A DNA stretch of 6,239 nucleotides from Pseudomonadota bacterium (GTDB lineage Bacteria; Pseudomonadota; Alphaproteobacteria; Parvibaculales; Parvibaculaceae): the NCBI GenBank assembly GCA_021780275.1, contig JAJXZC010000735.1, positions 1-6,239 on the forward strand. Reading direction: 5' to 3'. Every line of letters begins with the position of its first letter. Within the stretch, counting starts at the first letter, position 1. This document shows positions 1-5,723 of this stretch, piece by piece. The notes below the pieces were generated by a model. That model ran no database searches, had not been told where the DNA came from, and saw only the letters and a program-made list of their open reading frames with translations. The translations under genes and the position numbers were made by a program.

Positions 1-3
1 CAT
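1..3 (-). other. Possible start codon of a further gene cut by the window edge
   Basis: The first three bases read ATG on the minus strand, 7 nt after the TAG of the GH84 gene (11-13). The spacing suits a fourth gene of the same operon, but only the start codon would be inside the window and the ribosome-binding site (GCGAG) is weak. Confidence 0.2.
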
Positions 4-10
4 CTGCTCG

Positions 11-1078
11 CTATTGCGTATCCATGATTTCTTGCGTGATGCGATAGCCGCCATCGAGCCAGTCGACGATTTCGCGGGCGGCGGGATGGTCGATGGCGCT
101 GTAACGGGCACGGAGTTTCGTGGCTGCGCTTTCGCTCAGGCGGTCGAGGCCGCTGTCATTCAACACGAGCAAATCGCCGATCAGGGTCTCGGCGAATTCG
201 GCGCCCAGCACTGTGGTCGCCGCATCTTTCAAGGCAGCGCCATAGGCGAAATCTTCACCGCGCTCGTATGACATGGGCAAGGTCAATGCCGGGATGCGCG
301 AGAGATGCGGCTGTGAGGCCGGATTGACGCCGTGCGCCGAGATATGCCCTGCGATGCTCGAAGGTCTGCCGGTGAAGGCACGCAGGTGCAGGAACTGCGA
401 CATGCGCGGGCCGTCGTTGACCGGGTAATTATCCCAGAGGAATGGTTTACGTCCGAGCTGCTCGGTGACGCGGGCAAGATGACCGACCGAGAATTCGCGC
501 GCGCAGACTTCCTCGCCCGTCCAGAGAATTTCAATTCTGGGGTCGAGCAGACGGCCAAGATCTTCGAGATAATTTTCAGGCCGTGCACCAAAGATGCGAT
601 CGAGGATCGGATCATCGGTGTAATAACTCGGGCAAACGAGAAGACGGCTTGCGACCGTGCGCTCGCCAATCCAGTGGGCGATCTCGACCTGACGTTCTGC
701 GAGATCGGGAATATCACCGTTCATATCGTCGAAAAGAATGGCGAGATCGTCGATGCCGATTTCGTCGAGGAAGGCGAGTTTGCGCGTCAGGGCGTCGCGC
801 ACCTCGGCGTTAAAGTCGCGATAGATTTCGTAAGGGCTCAGGCCAACGCCGAAGCGCATGCCATGGGCGCGGCAGACATAGGAGAGACTCGCGAGACCCG
901 CCGCATCTTCAGCCGGATGCGGCTCCTGCCAGCGGCGGCGGAGGAACAAGTCTGCCTTGGGGGCGAAGTGGTAGAAGCGATAGCCATGATCGGCAAGATA
1001 GGCGGCGGTCTCCTCCCGATCCTTCCAGGTCCAGGGACGACCGTAGAAACCTTCGATAATGCCGAGTTCAGGCGTCAC
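11..1078 (-). CDS. GH84 beta-N-acetylglucosaminidase (O-GlcNAcase-like), cytoplasmic
   Basis: A 355-residue glycoside hydrolase of family GH84, which removes terminal beta-linked N-acetylglucosamine by substrate-assisted catalysis. The N-terminus has the family opening GIIEGFYGRPW (residues 6-16). The catalytic aspartate pair is D117-D118 in LFDDMNGD. WTGEE (186-190) and WDNYPVND (215-222) match the family's sugar-binding segments, so the active site looks intact. There is no signal peptide or membrane span, and the barrel begins at residue 1, so this is a minimal cytoplasmic catalytic domain plus a helical C-terminal part of about 70 residues. The start is GTG, inside a GTGA overlap with the stop of the glutamine-synthetase-like gene. 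No clear Shine-Dalgarno precedes it, which fits translational coupling. The family is well supported; the substrate (protein O-GlcNAc, a GlcNAc oligosaccharide or another N-acetylglucosaminide) cannot be read from sequence. Confidence 0.92.
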   Translation of the reverse strand: MTPELGIIEGFYGRPWTWKDREETAAYLADHGYRFYHFAPKADLFLRRRWQEPHPAEDAAGLASLSYVCRAHGMRFGVGLSPYEIYRDFNAEVRDALTRKLAFLDEIGIDDLAILFDDMNGDIPDLAERQVEIAHWIGERTVASRLLVCPSYYTDDPILDRIFGARPENYLEDLGRLLDPRIEILWTGEEVCAREFSVGHLARVTEQLGRKPFLWDNYPVNDGPRMSQFLHLRAFTGRPSSIAGHISAHGVNPASQPHLSRIPALTLPMSYERGEDFAYGAALKDAATTVLGAEFAETLIGDLLVLNDSGLDRLSESAATKLRARYSAIDHPAAREIVDWLDGGYRITQEIMDTQ

Positions 1079-2499
1079 AGATACCAGTCATATTCCAGCG
1101 GTGAGATCGTGCGCTGGAACTTGTCGAACTCCAGCATCTTGGTCTCAGCATAGACGTCCACATAATGAGCGCCAAGATATTCACGCATGACTTCAGAATT
1201 GCGAAGGCGCTTCAGCGCGCTGGGCAGGTAGAAGGGAATATTATCGTCCATGACGTCGCAGGCATTGCCTTCTGCCGGGTCGGTCGGCTCGATCTTGTTG
1301 ACCATGCCATAGTGCATGCCGGCAAGAATGGCAGCGAGGACGAGATAGGGGTTGGCGTCGGCGCCGGAAACGCGGTGCTCGATGCGGCGGCTGGAAGGGG
1401 AGCCCGCCGGCACACGGAAGGCGACCGAGCGGTTGTTGTAGCCCCAGGCAGCATTGACCGGCACGAAGAGGTTCGGGCCGAAGCGGCGATAGGAATTGAT
1501 GTTGGGCGCGAAGAGCGCCATGGCGTCGCCGAGCGTCGCCTGCAGGCCGCCAATGGCGTGGCGCAGGCGCTCGCTGCCCTCATCCGTGCCATCGTCGAAA
1601 ATGTTGTTGTCGTTTTCATCAAGCAGCGAGCAATGGACATGAAGGCCATTGCCGGTCTGTTCAGCGAAGGGCTTGGCCATGAAGCTGGCGACGAAATTAT
1701 GTTTGCGGGTGATGGCGCCGATCAAATGACGCAGCATGACGGCGTGGTCGGCGGCGTGCAGAGCGTTGGCTTCGTGATTGAGGTTGATCTCATATTGGCC
1801 GGGCGCAAATTCTGCCGTGGCGCCGGAAGCGGGTACCCCCTGATCGGCGGCGGCCTCGTCAATCTCCTTCAACAAGCCCATGAAGCCGTCGAGTTCGGTG
1901 ATGCCGTAAACTTCGTTCGCCGTTTCGCGCACACCGGTCGCCGGATTGATGGGCGGTTGCGGCAGGCCGCGACGGTCGCGTTCGCGGTCGAGAACGTAGA
2001 ATTCGAATTCGCAAGCCGTGACCGCGTGAATGCCGAGATCGGCGAGCTTCGCCACGACATTGGCAAGCACATTGCGCGGCTCAAGCGCGAGAGGCGAGCC
2101 GTCGTCGTCTACCATGGTCATCAGGACCTGTGCCTGCTTCATGGAAGCCCAGGGGACGGGCACAATGGTGCCAGACACGGGAAAAGATTGCGCATCCGGA
2201 TCGCCGTCGGAAAAGCCCATGCCGAGGATGTCTTCGTTGACGCCGGTCACGTCGAAGAAATAGAGCGACTTCGGCATCTGGACGCCGGAATTGAAAATGC
2301 GTTCGGCTTCTTCGATCGGGAAACGCTTGCCGCGAACCGTGCCGCACATGTCGACGAAGATCGCATCGACGTAGTCGACTTCTCCATTTTCAGCCAGAAA
2401 ACTCTTGAACTCGGCAAGCGTGGCGCGGCCGTGGTTATCGGGCTTTTTACGATCACTCATTTCCATATCCAACTGGTCCATATCCAAACTGACGTTCAT
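1075..2499 (-). CDS. Glutamine synthetase family protein, gamma-glutamyl-amine ligase type (PuuA/GlnT-like)
   Basis: A 474-residue ATP-dependent ligase with the glutamine synthetase fold; the family joins glutamate to ammonia or an amine. A beta-grasp N-domain (about 25-115) precedes the catalytic domain. Metal and substrate residues of the family are present: E164 and E166 in CEFEFYV, E230, E237 in GQYEINL, H287 in GNGLHVH, NSYRRF (335-340), R357 in NNRS, and RRIEHR (371-376) followed by NPYL. The usual GSI adenylylation segment is not seen and the C-terminus ends EYDWYL, as in PuuA/GlnT-type enzymes. The pairing with a PuuB-like oxidase also argues for an amine rather than ammonia as acceptor; that is inference. 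The chosen ATG overlaps the upstream stop as ATGA, with AGGA only 3 nt before it. In-frame ATGs at 2481, 2466 and 2460 are alternatives (the last gives 461 residues). A longer open frame upstream to 2799 lies inside the oxidase gene and is not used. Confidence 0.93.
   Translation of the reverse strand: MNVSLDMDQLDMEMSDRKKPDNHGRATLAEFKSFLAENGEVDYVDAIFVDMCGTVRGKRFPIEEAERIFNSGVQMPKSLYFFDVTGVNEDILGMGFSDGDPDAQSFPVSGTIVPVPWASMKQAQVLMTMVDDDGSPLALEPRNVLANVVAKLADLGIHAVTACEFEFYVLDRERDRRGLPQPPINPATGVRETANEVYGITELDGFMGLLKEIDEAAADQGVPASGATAEFAPGQYEINLNHEANALHAADHAVMLRHLIGAITRKHNFVASFMAKPFAEQTGNGLHVHCSLLDENDNNIFDDGTDEGSERLRHAIGGLQATLGDAMALFAPNINSYRRFGPNLFVPVNAAWGYNNRSVAFRVPAGSPSSRRIEHRVSGADANPYLVLAAILAGMHYGMVNKIEPTDPAEGNACDVMDDNIPFYLPSALKRLRNSEVMREYLGAHYVDVYAETKMLEFDKFQRTISPLEYDWYL
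2462..2487 (-). repeat. 11-bp direct repeat at the start of the glutamine-synthetase-like gene
   Basis: The plus-strand word tccatatccaa occurs at 2462-2472 and 2477-2487, a period of 15 bases (five codons). It encodes the repeated Leu-Asp-Met in residues 5-7 and 10-12 and supplies two of the four in-frame ATG codons. This is seen directly. It may be a small tandem duplication in a disordered N-terminal tail, and it leaves the start choice uncertain. Confidence 0.6.
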
Positions 2500-3839
2500 C
2501 TGTCCTGCAGATGATAAAGGGCAAGCGCCGCGCGGAGGTACAAGGGGCGCAAGGACGGGAGGGGAATGCGCGGCGGCAATCCCTTGAAAGGTGCAGGCAG
2601 GTCGCGCAAAGACATCTTGCCGCCGATCAGACGCGCCAGCGTCCAGCCCGTCCAGGGCGCGGCGGAGACGCCGTCGCCATGATAGGCGAGACCGAAATAG
2701 ACGCTTTCGTCGTCCGGCATCTGGCCGATGGCAGGCGTCAGGCGCGCGTTCATGCAGACAAAGCCGCGCCAATAATGTGTGGTCGGGATGTCCTTCCAAT
2801 GGGGGAAGACCTCGCCAAGGCGACGCTCCATCACCGATCTCATTTTCGCGCCATCCTCAAGCCGACCTGTTAAATCGCCACGCGCCCCGAACAAAAACCG
2901 CCTGTCGGGAAGCATGCGATAGTAGAAGAGAAGGTTACGTGTATTGCTGCAAGGATAGTCGGTCCGCCAATTCTGCGCCATAAGCTCATCAATATTCATC
3001 GGGCGAGTGACTATTATATTAGACAGTACCGGAATGAGCCGATGGGCCAGTTTTGCGTTGGCAATAGGGCGCGTAAACCCATTTGTGGCCACGATAATCC
3101 GCTTCGCGCGAAGGCTTCCGCCCGCAGTTATTAAACGGTGGCCCTCGCCCGTGCGCTCCCAACGCAGGACCTCGGAATGGCCAAAAAGTCGGGCGCCGGC
3201 ACGCGCGGCAGCAGCGGCAAGGCCCCTGGCAAAACGCATGGGCTGGAGGCCAAATCCTGTCCGATTGAGAAGCGCGCCGAATTGTTCTGTGGAGTCGTAG
3301 TGGATTTCGGCCATTTCCTCGCGCGAGAGGAGCGAGACTGAAAGGCCGAACTTGTCTCCCAGATATTCCGCTTCTTCCTTCAGTTCATCGAAGCGGTTTG
3401 GCGCATGGGCGACATGGAGCGTGCCCTGCCCCTGCGGCTGAATATCGATCTCATTGTCGCGCGCGATGCCCGCGACGAGATCCACGGCTTCAACCTGCGA
3501 CGAAATGAATTTTCGTGCTTCGTCGATGCCATAGCGCGAAATCAACTGCCCGTAGGAAAGCCCCATGGGCGGCAATGTGCAAAAGCCGCCATTGCGGCCG
3601 GAGGCACCCCAACCAAGGGGACCGGCCTCCAGCACGCAAACATCAATACTGGAATCCCGCGCCAGATGATAGGCGGCGGAAAGGCCGGTGTAGCCGCCGC
3701 CCACGATGGCGACATCACATTCAAGATCGCTTGCAAGGGGACCCTGATCGACACCGGCGATGAGCGGTGGTGCTTCATCTTCCCAAAAGCTGCCAACAGG
3801 CTGCTTCGCGTAATACATGCCCTTGTCGTACCACGTCAT
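2496..3839 (-). CDS. FAD-dependent oxidoreductase, DAO family (gamma-glutamylputrescine oxidase PuuB/OrdL-like)
   Basis: A 447-residue flavoprotein of the D-amino-acid-oxidase fold, which oxidises amines or amino acids. The N-terminus carries the dinucleotide-binding motif CDVAIVGGGYTGLSAAYHLA (41-60) with the glycines at 47-52, and the acidic residue closing the second strand is E71. GASGRNGG (78-85) is the FAD-contact segment typical of PuuB and OrdL. The C-terminal GLAYHGDGVSAAPWTG region (383-398) is the second FAD-binding part. No signal peptide or membrane span is seen, so it should be cytosolic. The ATG at 3839 has AAAGGGG 7 nt upstream; an alternative Met is residue 8. Its stop overlaps the next start as ATGA. 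Next to a GS-type ligase, oxidation of a gamma-glutamylated amine is the most economical role. The exact substrate is unknown, and other members of the fold act on sarcosine, glycine or taurine-type amines. Confidence 0.9.
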   Translation of the reverse strand: MTWYDKGMYYAKQPVGSFWEDEAPPLIAGVDQGPLASDLECDVAIVGGGYTGLSAAYHLARDSSIDVCVLEAGPLGWGASGRNGGFCTLPPMGLSYGQLISRYGIDEARKFISSQVEAVDLVAGIARDNEIDIQPQGQGTLHVAHAPNRFDELKEEAEYLGDKFGLSVSLLSREEMAEIHYDSTEQFGALLNRTGFGLQPMRFARGLAAAAARAGARLFGHSEVLRWERTGEGHRLITAGGSLRAKRIIVATNGFTRPIANAKLAHRLIPVLSNIIVTRPMNIDELMAQNWRTDYPCSNTRNLLFYYRMLPDRRFLFGARGDLTGRLEDGAKMRSVMERRLGEVFPHWKDIPTTHYWRGFVCMNARLTPAIGQMPDDESVYFGLAYHGDGVSAAPWTGWTLARLIGGKMSLRDLPAPFKGLPPRIPLPSLRPLYLRAALALYHLQDR

Positions 3840-3841
3840 AT

Positions 3842-3872
3842 CTCGGCCCCTTTCAACTCAACAGGGCCCGAG
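3842..3872 (-). promoter_or_regulatory. Imperfect stem-loop covering the oxidoreductase Shine-Dalgarno
   Basis: The 42-bp gap between the sensor and oxidoreductase genes holds arms at 3864-3872 and 3842-3850. They pair in 8 of 9 positions with one internal C-C (plus) or G-G (minus) mismatch, around a 13-nt loop (3851-3863). In the minus-strand RNA the 3' arm contains the GGGG of the Shine-Dalgarno AAAGGGG (3847-3853), and the stem ends 2 nt before the ATG. No U-tract follows, so it is not a convincing intrinsic terminator. A translational brake, or a mark of transcript processing between the two halves of the operon, is the likelier use. Confidence 0.45.
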
Positions 3873-3881
3873 TGTACGCAG

Positions 3882-4460
3882 TCAGGGCATGGGAGGTCCA
3901 TCGTGAGGAGGGCCGTCCGGGCCGGGGCCATGGTCGGGACCCTCGTCATCGTCACGATCGCCGTGACGCTCCTTGCGGCGGTCCCAACGATGCTGGGCGT
4001 TTTCTTCCATGACCTTGGCGAGGCGCTGACGCTGAGCATCGCTCATCTTGCCGAAACCTTCGATCATGGTCTCGCGTGTAACGTCAGCAATCTTGGCCTG
4101 GGCCTGTTCGACGCGGGCAAAGGCTTCGGACACCTTGGCGGCGTCATAGGGCGTTTCGCCGATGACCCTGGCAAGATCGGTGCGCGCCTTGTCCATTTCC
4201 ATCAGATCGGGAAGGACTGTTCTGAACTGGCCGCGCATCATCTGACGAAGTGCCGTGCGGTCTTCCTTCGAGAGTTCCGCGCGATCGCCGCCCAGAAGGA
4301 ACGGCAGGTGACCGCCATGGTGCCGCGGCGGTTCGCGATGCATCCAGATAGCGCTCGCGACGAGGCCGACCAGGAAAAGGTTCACGACCAGCGAGGCGAG
4401 GAAGGCAGGCCCGAGCCAGCGGCGCGGAGCAGGCGTGCTCACTTTGTTTGCGTCACTCAT
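3882..4460 (-). CDS. Membrane-anchored periplasmic heavy-metal sensor/resistance protein (Spy/CpxP/CnrX-like)
   Basis: A 192-residue protein with a short cytoplasmic tail, one membrane span (about 16-39, WLGPAF to AIW) and a periplasmic alpha-helical domain. The span is followed by a His-rich segment (H41, H47, H48, H51). The helical part (about 63-155) contains LSKEDR and KMSDAQRQRLAKVM, the counterpart of the LTPEQR-type motif of the Spy/CpxP and heavy-metal-resistance families. The tail (156-192) is rich in Asp, Gly, Pro and His (H157, H166, H177, H186), a plausible metal-binding or flexible region. The ATG at 4460 is preferred because it makes an ATGA overlap with the anti-sigma stop and has AGGA 9 nt upstream; the ATG at 4469 would touch that AGGA directly. 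In CnrYXH-type systems such a sensor works with a membrane anti-sigma and an ECF sigma, exactly the neighbours here. The metal or stress sensed is not known. Confidence 0.8.
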   Translation of the reverse strand: MSDANKVSTPAPRRWLGPAFLASLVVNLFLVGLVASAIWMHREPPRHHGGHLPFLLGGDRAELSKEDRTALRQMMRGQFRTVLPDLMEMDKARTDLARVIGETPYDAAKVSEAFARVEQAQAKIADVTRETMIEGFGKMSDAQRQRLAKVMEENAQHRWDRRKERHGDRDDDEGPDHGPGPDGPPHDGPPMP

Positions 4461-4993
4461 TGCTGCCATTCCTGCGGATATTGATCGTCAGCGAAGGCCA
4501 GCACGACGAGTTGATCGTTCACATCGGTTGTCGTGGCCGTGGTGCTGGCCGTCTGCGCCAGAGCGAAATTGCCAAGGGTCGTCGCAGCCGTGGGCACGGA
4601 AAAGCCGAAGCCCACGCCCAGCATGATCGAGGCAGCCAACGCACCAGCGGGAACAGCGGGCGGGCCATAGGGCCAGATTTCCTGCAACCGCGCCTTCCAG
4701 AAACCAAAGAGACCCTTGGGCTCCGGCGCGCGGGCAACCGCGGCAACGGCGACGGCGCGAGGACGCGCGGCCATGATGCGGGCAACGAGTTCAGTGGAAG
4801 CGGGCGCAGGTGCGGGCGCCGCATCGAGCATGAGATCGAGCGTCAGTGCCTCATCGACCAGAGCGCGCGCATCGCAGTTTCCAGCGACAAGCGCCAGCGC
4901 TGCTTCGCGTTCGGCCACCGGCCAGCGATGAGCGGCGGCGCCATAGGCCTCCACAATCTCGCGCAACCGGTCCAGTGTCATATCCATATCCAT
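4457..4993 (-). CDS. Putative single-span anti-sigma factor
   Basis: A 178-residue protein directly downstream of the sigma gene. The N-terminal cytoplasmic part (1-60) is helical, with AYGAAAHRWPVAEREAALAL (17-36) and an LVDEALTLDLML helix. This style is common in alphaproteobacterial proteins encoded beside ECF sigma factors. An Ala/Pro linker (58-66) leads to a membrane segment at about 113-134, leaving a Thr/Ala-rich periplasmic tail of about 44 residues. There is no HxxxCxxC zinc anti-sigma motif: only H22 and C40 stand alone. The role rests on gene position and topology, so the anti-sigma label is inference. Start codons lie in tandem: ATG at 4993 (AAGGGG 7 nt upstream), 4987 (GAGG 6 nt upstream) and 4981. 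The open frame continues upstream into the sigma gene to 5119, but without a better start. The 3' end overlaps the sensor gene by 4 bp. Confidence 0.68.
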   Translation of the reverse strand: MDMDMTLDRLREIVEAYGAAAHRWPVAEREAALALVAGNCDARALVDEALTLDLMLDAAPAPAPASTELVARIMAARPRAVAVAAVARAPEPKGLFGFWKARLQEIWPYGPPAVPAGALAASIMLGVGFGFSVPTAATTLGNFALAQTASTTATTTDVNDQLVVLAFADDQYPQEWQQ

Positions 4994-5006
4994 CCTCAAG
5001 CCCCTT

Positions 5007-5019
5007 GGGGTCAGCCCCC
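5007..5019 (-). promoter_or_regulatory. Short GGGG/CCCC hairpin before the putative anti-sigma gene
   Basis: In the 52-bp gap, a G-run (plus-strand ccccc, 5015-5019) can pair with a C-run (plus-strand gggg, 5007-5010) across a 4-nt loop. The same C-run lies beside the Shine-Dalgarno AAGGGG (plus-strand cccctt, 5001-5006) and could instead pair weakly with it. The two pairings are mutually exclusive, so this might tune the anti-sigma to sigma ratio. The element is very short and chance is a real alternative. Confidence 0.25.
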
Positions 5020-5045
5020 TATCATATCTATATACGTTCCAAGTC

Positions 5046-5720
5046 TCATCTTTCCGTCGCCAAAGAAACGCGCAAGGCGCGACGGGCGCGGCCCAGCAGC
5101 GATTCCACCGCCTCGACACTTACTTCCAGCACTTCTGCCGCCTCGATATTGGACAAGCCCTGAAAATGAGTGAGCGTGATGGCCGCCCGCTGCCGGTCCG
5201 GCAGGGCCTTCAGGGCCATCTCCACACGCTTCGCCAGATCGCCCTGCTCCAGCAATTCTTCCGGGCCGGGCTCCTCGCTCACGGGCTCGGGAATGCTGTC
5301 GATGTCGTCCATCGTGCGGCGGCGCAGGCGGTCGAGGCAGAGATTGGTCGCGACGCGGTGAAGCCAGGTGCTGAATTGCGCCCTGCCCGGCTCCCAACGG
5401 TCGGCATGGGTCCAGACACGCAGGAAGACCTCCTGGGCGACTTCCTCGGCATCCGCCTGATTGCCCAACATGCGGCGGGCAACGGCGATGACGCGCGACA
5501 AATGGCGATCCACGAGAAGCCGGCAGGCCGTCTCGTCGCCATTCGCCACACGGGCAACCAGTTCATCATCTGACGCCTCGTCCAAACGAGCGCGCCCCCT
5601 CTTCAGTTCGAGATCGATGACATGGCCTTGCGTCGCATCCGGCCTGTCCGATCGTAATTCAAATTCAACCCCAGAGGGGCGGGCCACGTCCTTCACGGGA
5701 ACCGGGCCACGGGAAGGCAA
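5046..5720 (-). CDS. ECF-family RNA polymerase sigma factor
   Basis: A 224-residue sigma-70-family factor of the extracytoplasmic function type, which directs RNA polymerase to stress or metal regulons. Region 2 spans about 66-135 and includes the hallmark QADAEEVAQEVFLRVW (88-103) and FSTWLHRVATNLCLDRLRRR (116-135). A Pro/Glu-rich linker (about 143-160) has no region 3. Region 4 spans about 163-216, with LPDRQRAAITL (173-183) and the helix-turn-helix LSNIEAAEVLEVSVEAVESL (189-208). The N-terminal 45 residues are an unusual extension and look disordered. The start is inferred to be TTG: AGGAG (5727-5731) sits 6 nt upstream, within the end of the EF-hand gene, while internal GTG candidates have no such site. 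The gene lies 3 nt after the EF-hand stop and 52 bp before the anti-sigma start. The class is secure; the subgroup and target promoter are not determined. Confidence 0.92.
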   Translation of the reverse strand: MPSRGPVPVKDVARPSGVEFELRSDRPDATQGHVIDLELKRGRARLDEASDDELVARVANGDETACRLLVDRHLSRVIAVARRMLGNQADAEEVAQEVFLRVWTHADRWEPGRAQFSTWLHRVATNLCLDRLRRRTMDDIDSIPEPVSEEPGPEELLEQGDLAKRVEMALKALPDRQRAAITLTHFQGLSNIEAAEVLEVSVEAVESLLGRARRALRVSLATER

Positions 5721-5723
5721 AGC

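Noticed and set aside
332..1153. Plus-strand open frame opposite the GH84 gene
   Set aside because: It is antisense to the clear GH84 motifs and crosses the junction with the GS-like gene, with no supporting domain or ribosome-binding site.
1165..2514. Long plus-strand open frame (449 codons) opposite the GS-like gene
   Set aside because: It is antisense to a gene with complete family motifs, shows no recognisable domain, and reflects GC-rich codon structure on the opposite strand.
2500..2799. 100-codon N-terminal extension of the GS-like frame
   Set aside because: It lies wholly inside the oxidoreductase coding sequence, is Arg/Ala-rich without family similarity, and the ATGA-coupled start at 2499 gives a normal family length.
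3842..3872. Intrinsic terminator after the sensor gene
   Set aside because: The stem has a mismatch and a large loop, and it is followed by AUAUG and coding sequence instead of a U-run.
3405..4484. Plus-strand open frame of 359 codons opposite the oxidoreductase and sensor genes
   Set aside because: It spans two real minus-strand genes and the gap between them, has no family motif, and its composition is that of a shadow frame.
5014..5040. GGAAC (5036-5040) followed by an AT-rich tract as an ECF or housekeeping promoter between sigma and anti-sigma
   Set aside because: No ECF -10 such as CGTT or GTC occurs 16-17 nt after GGAAC, and TATGAT nearby has no -35 at suitable spacing (TTGGAA is only 10 nt away).
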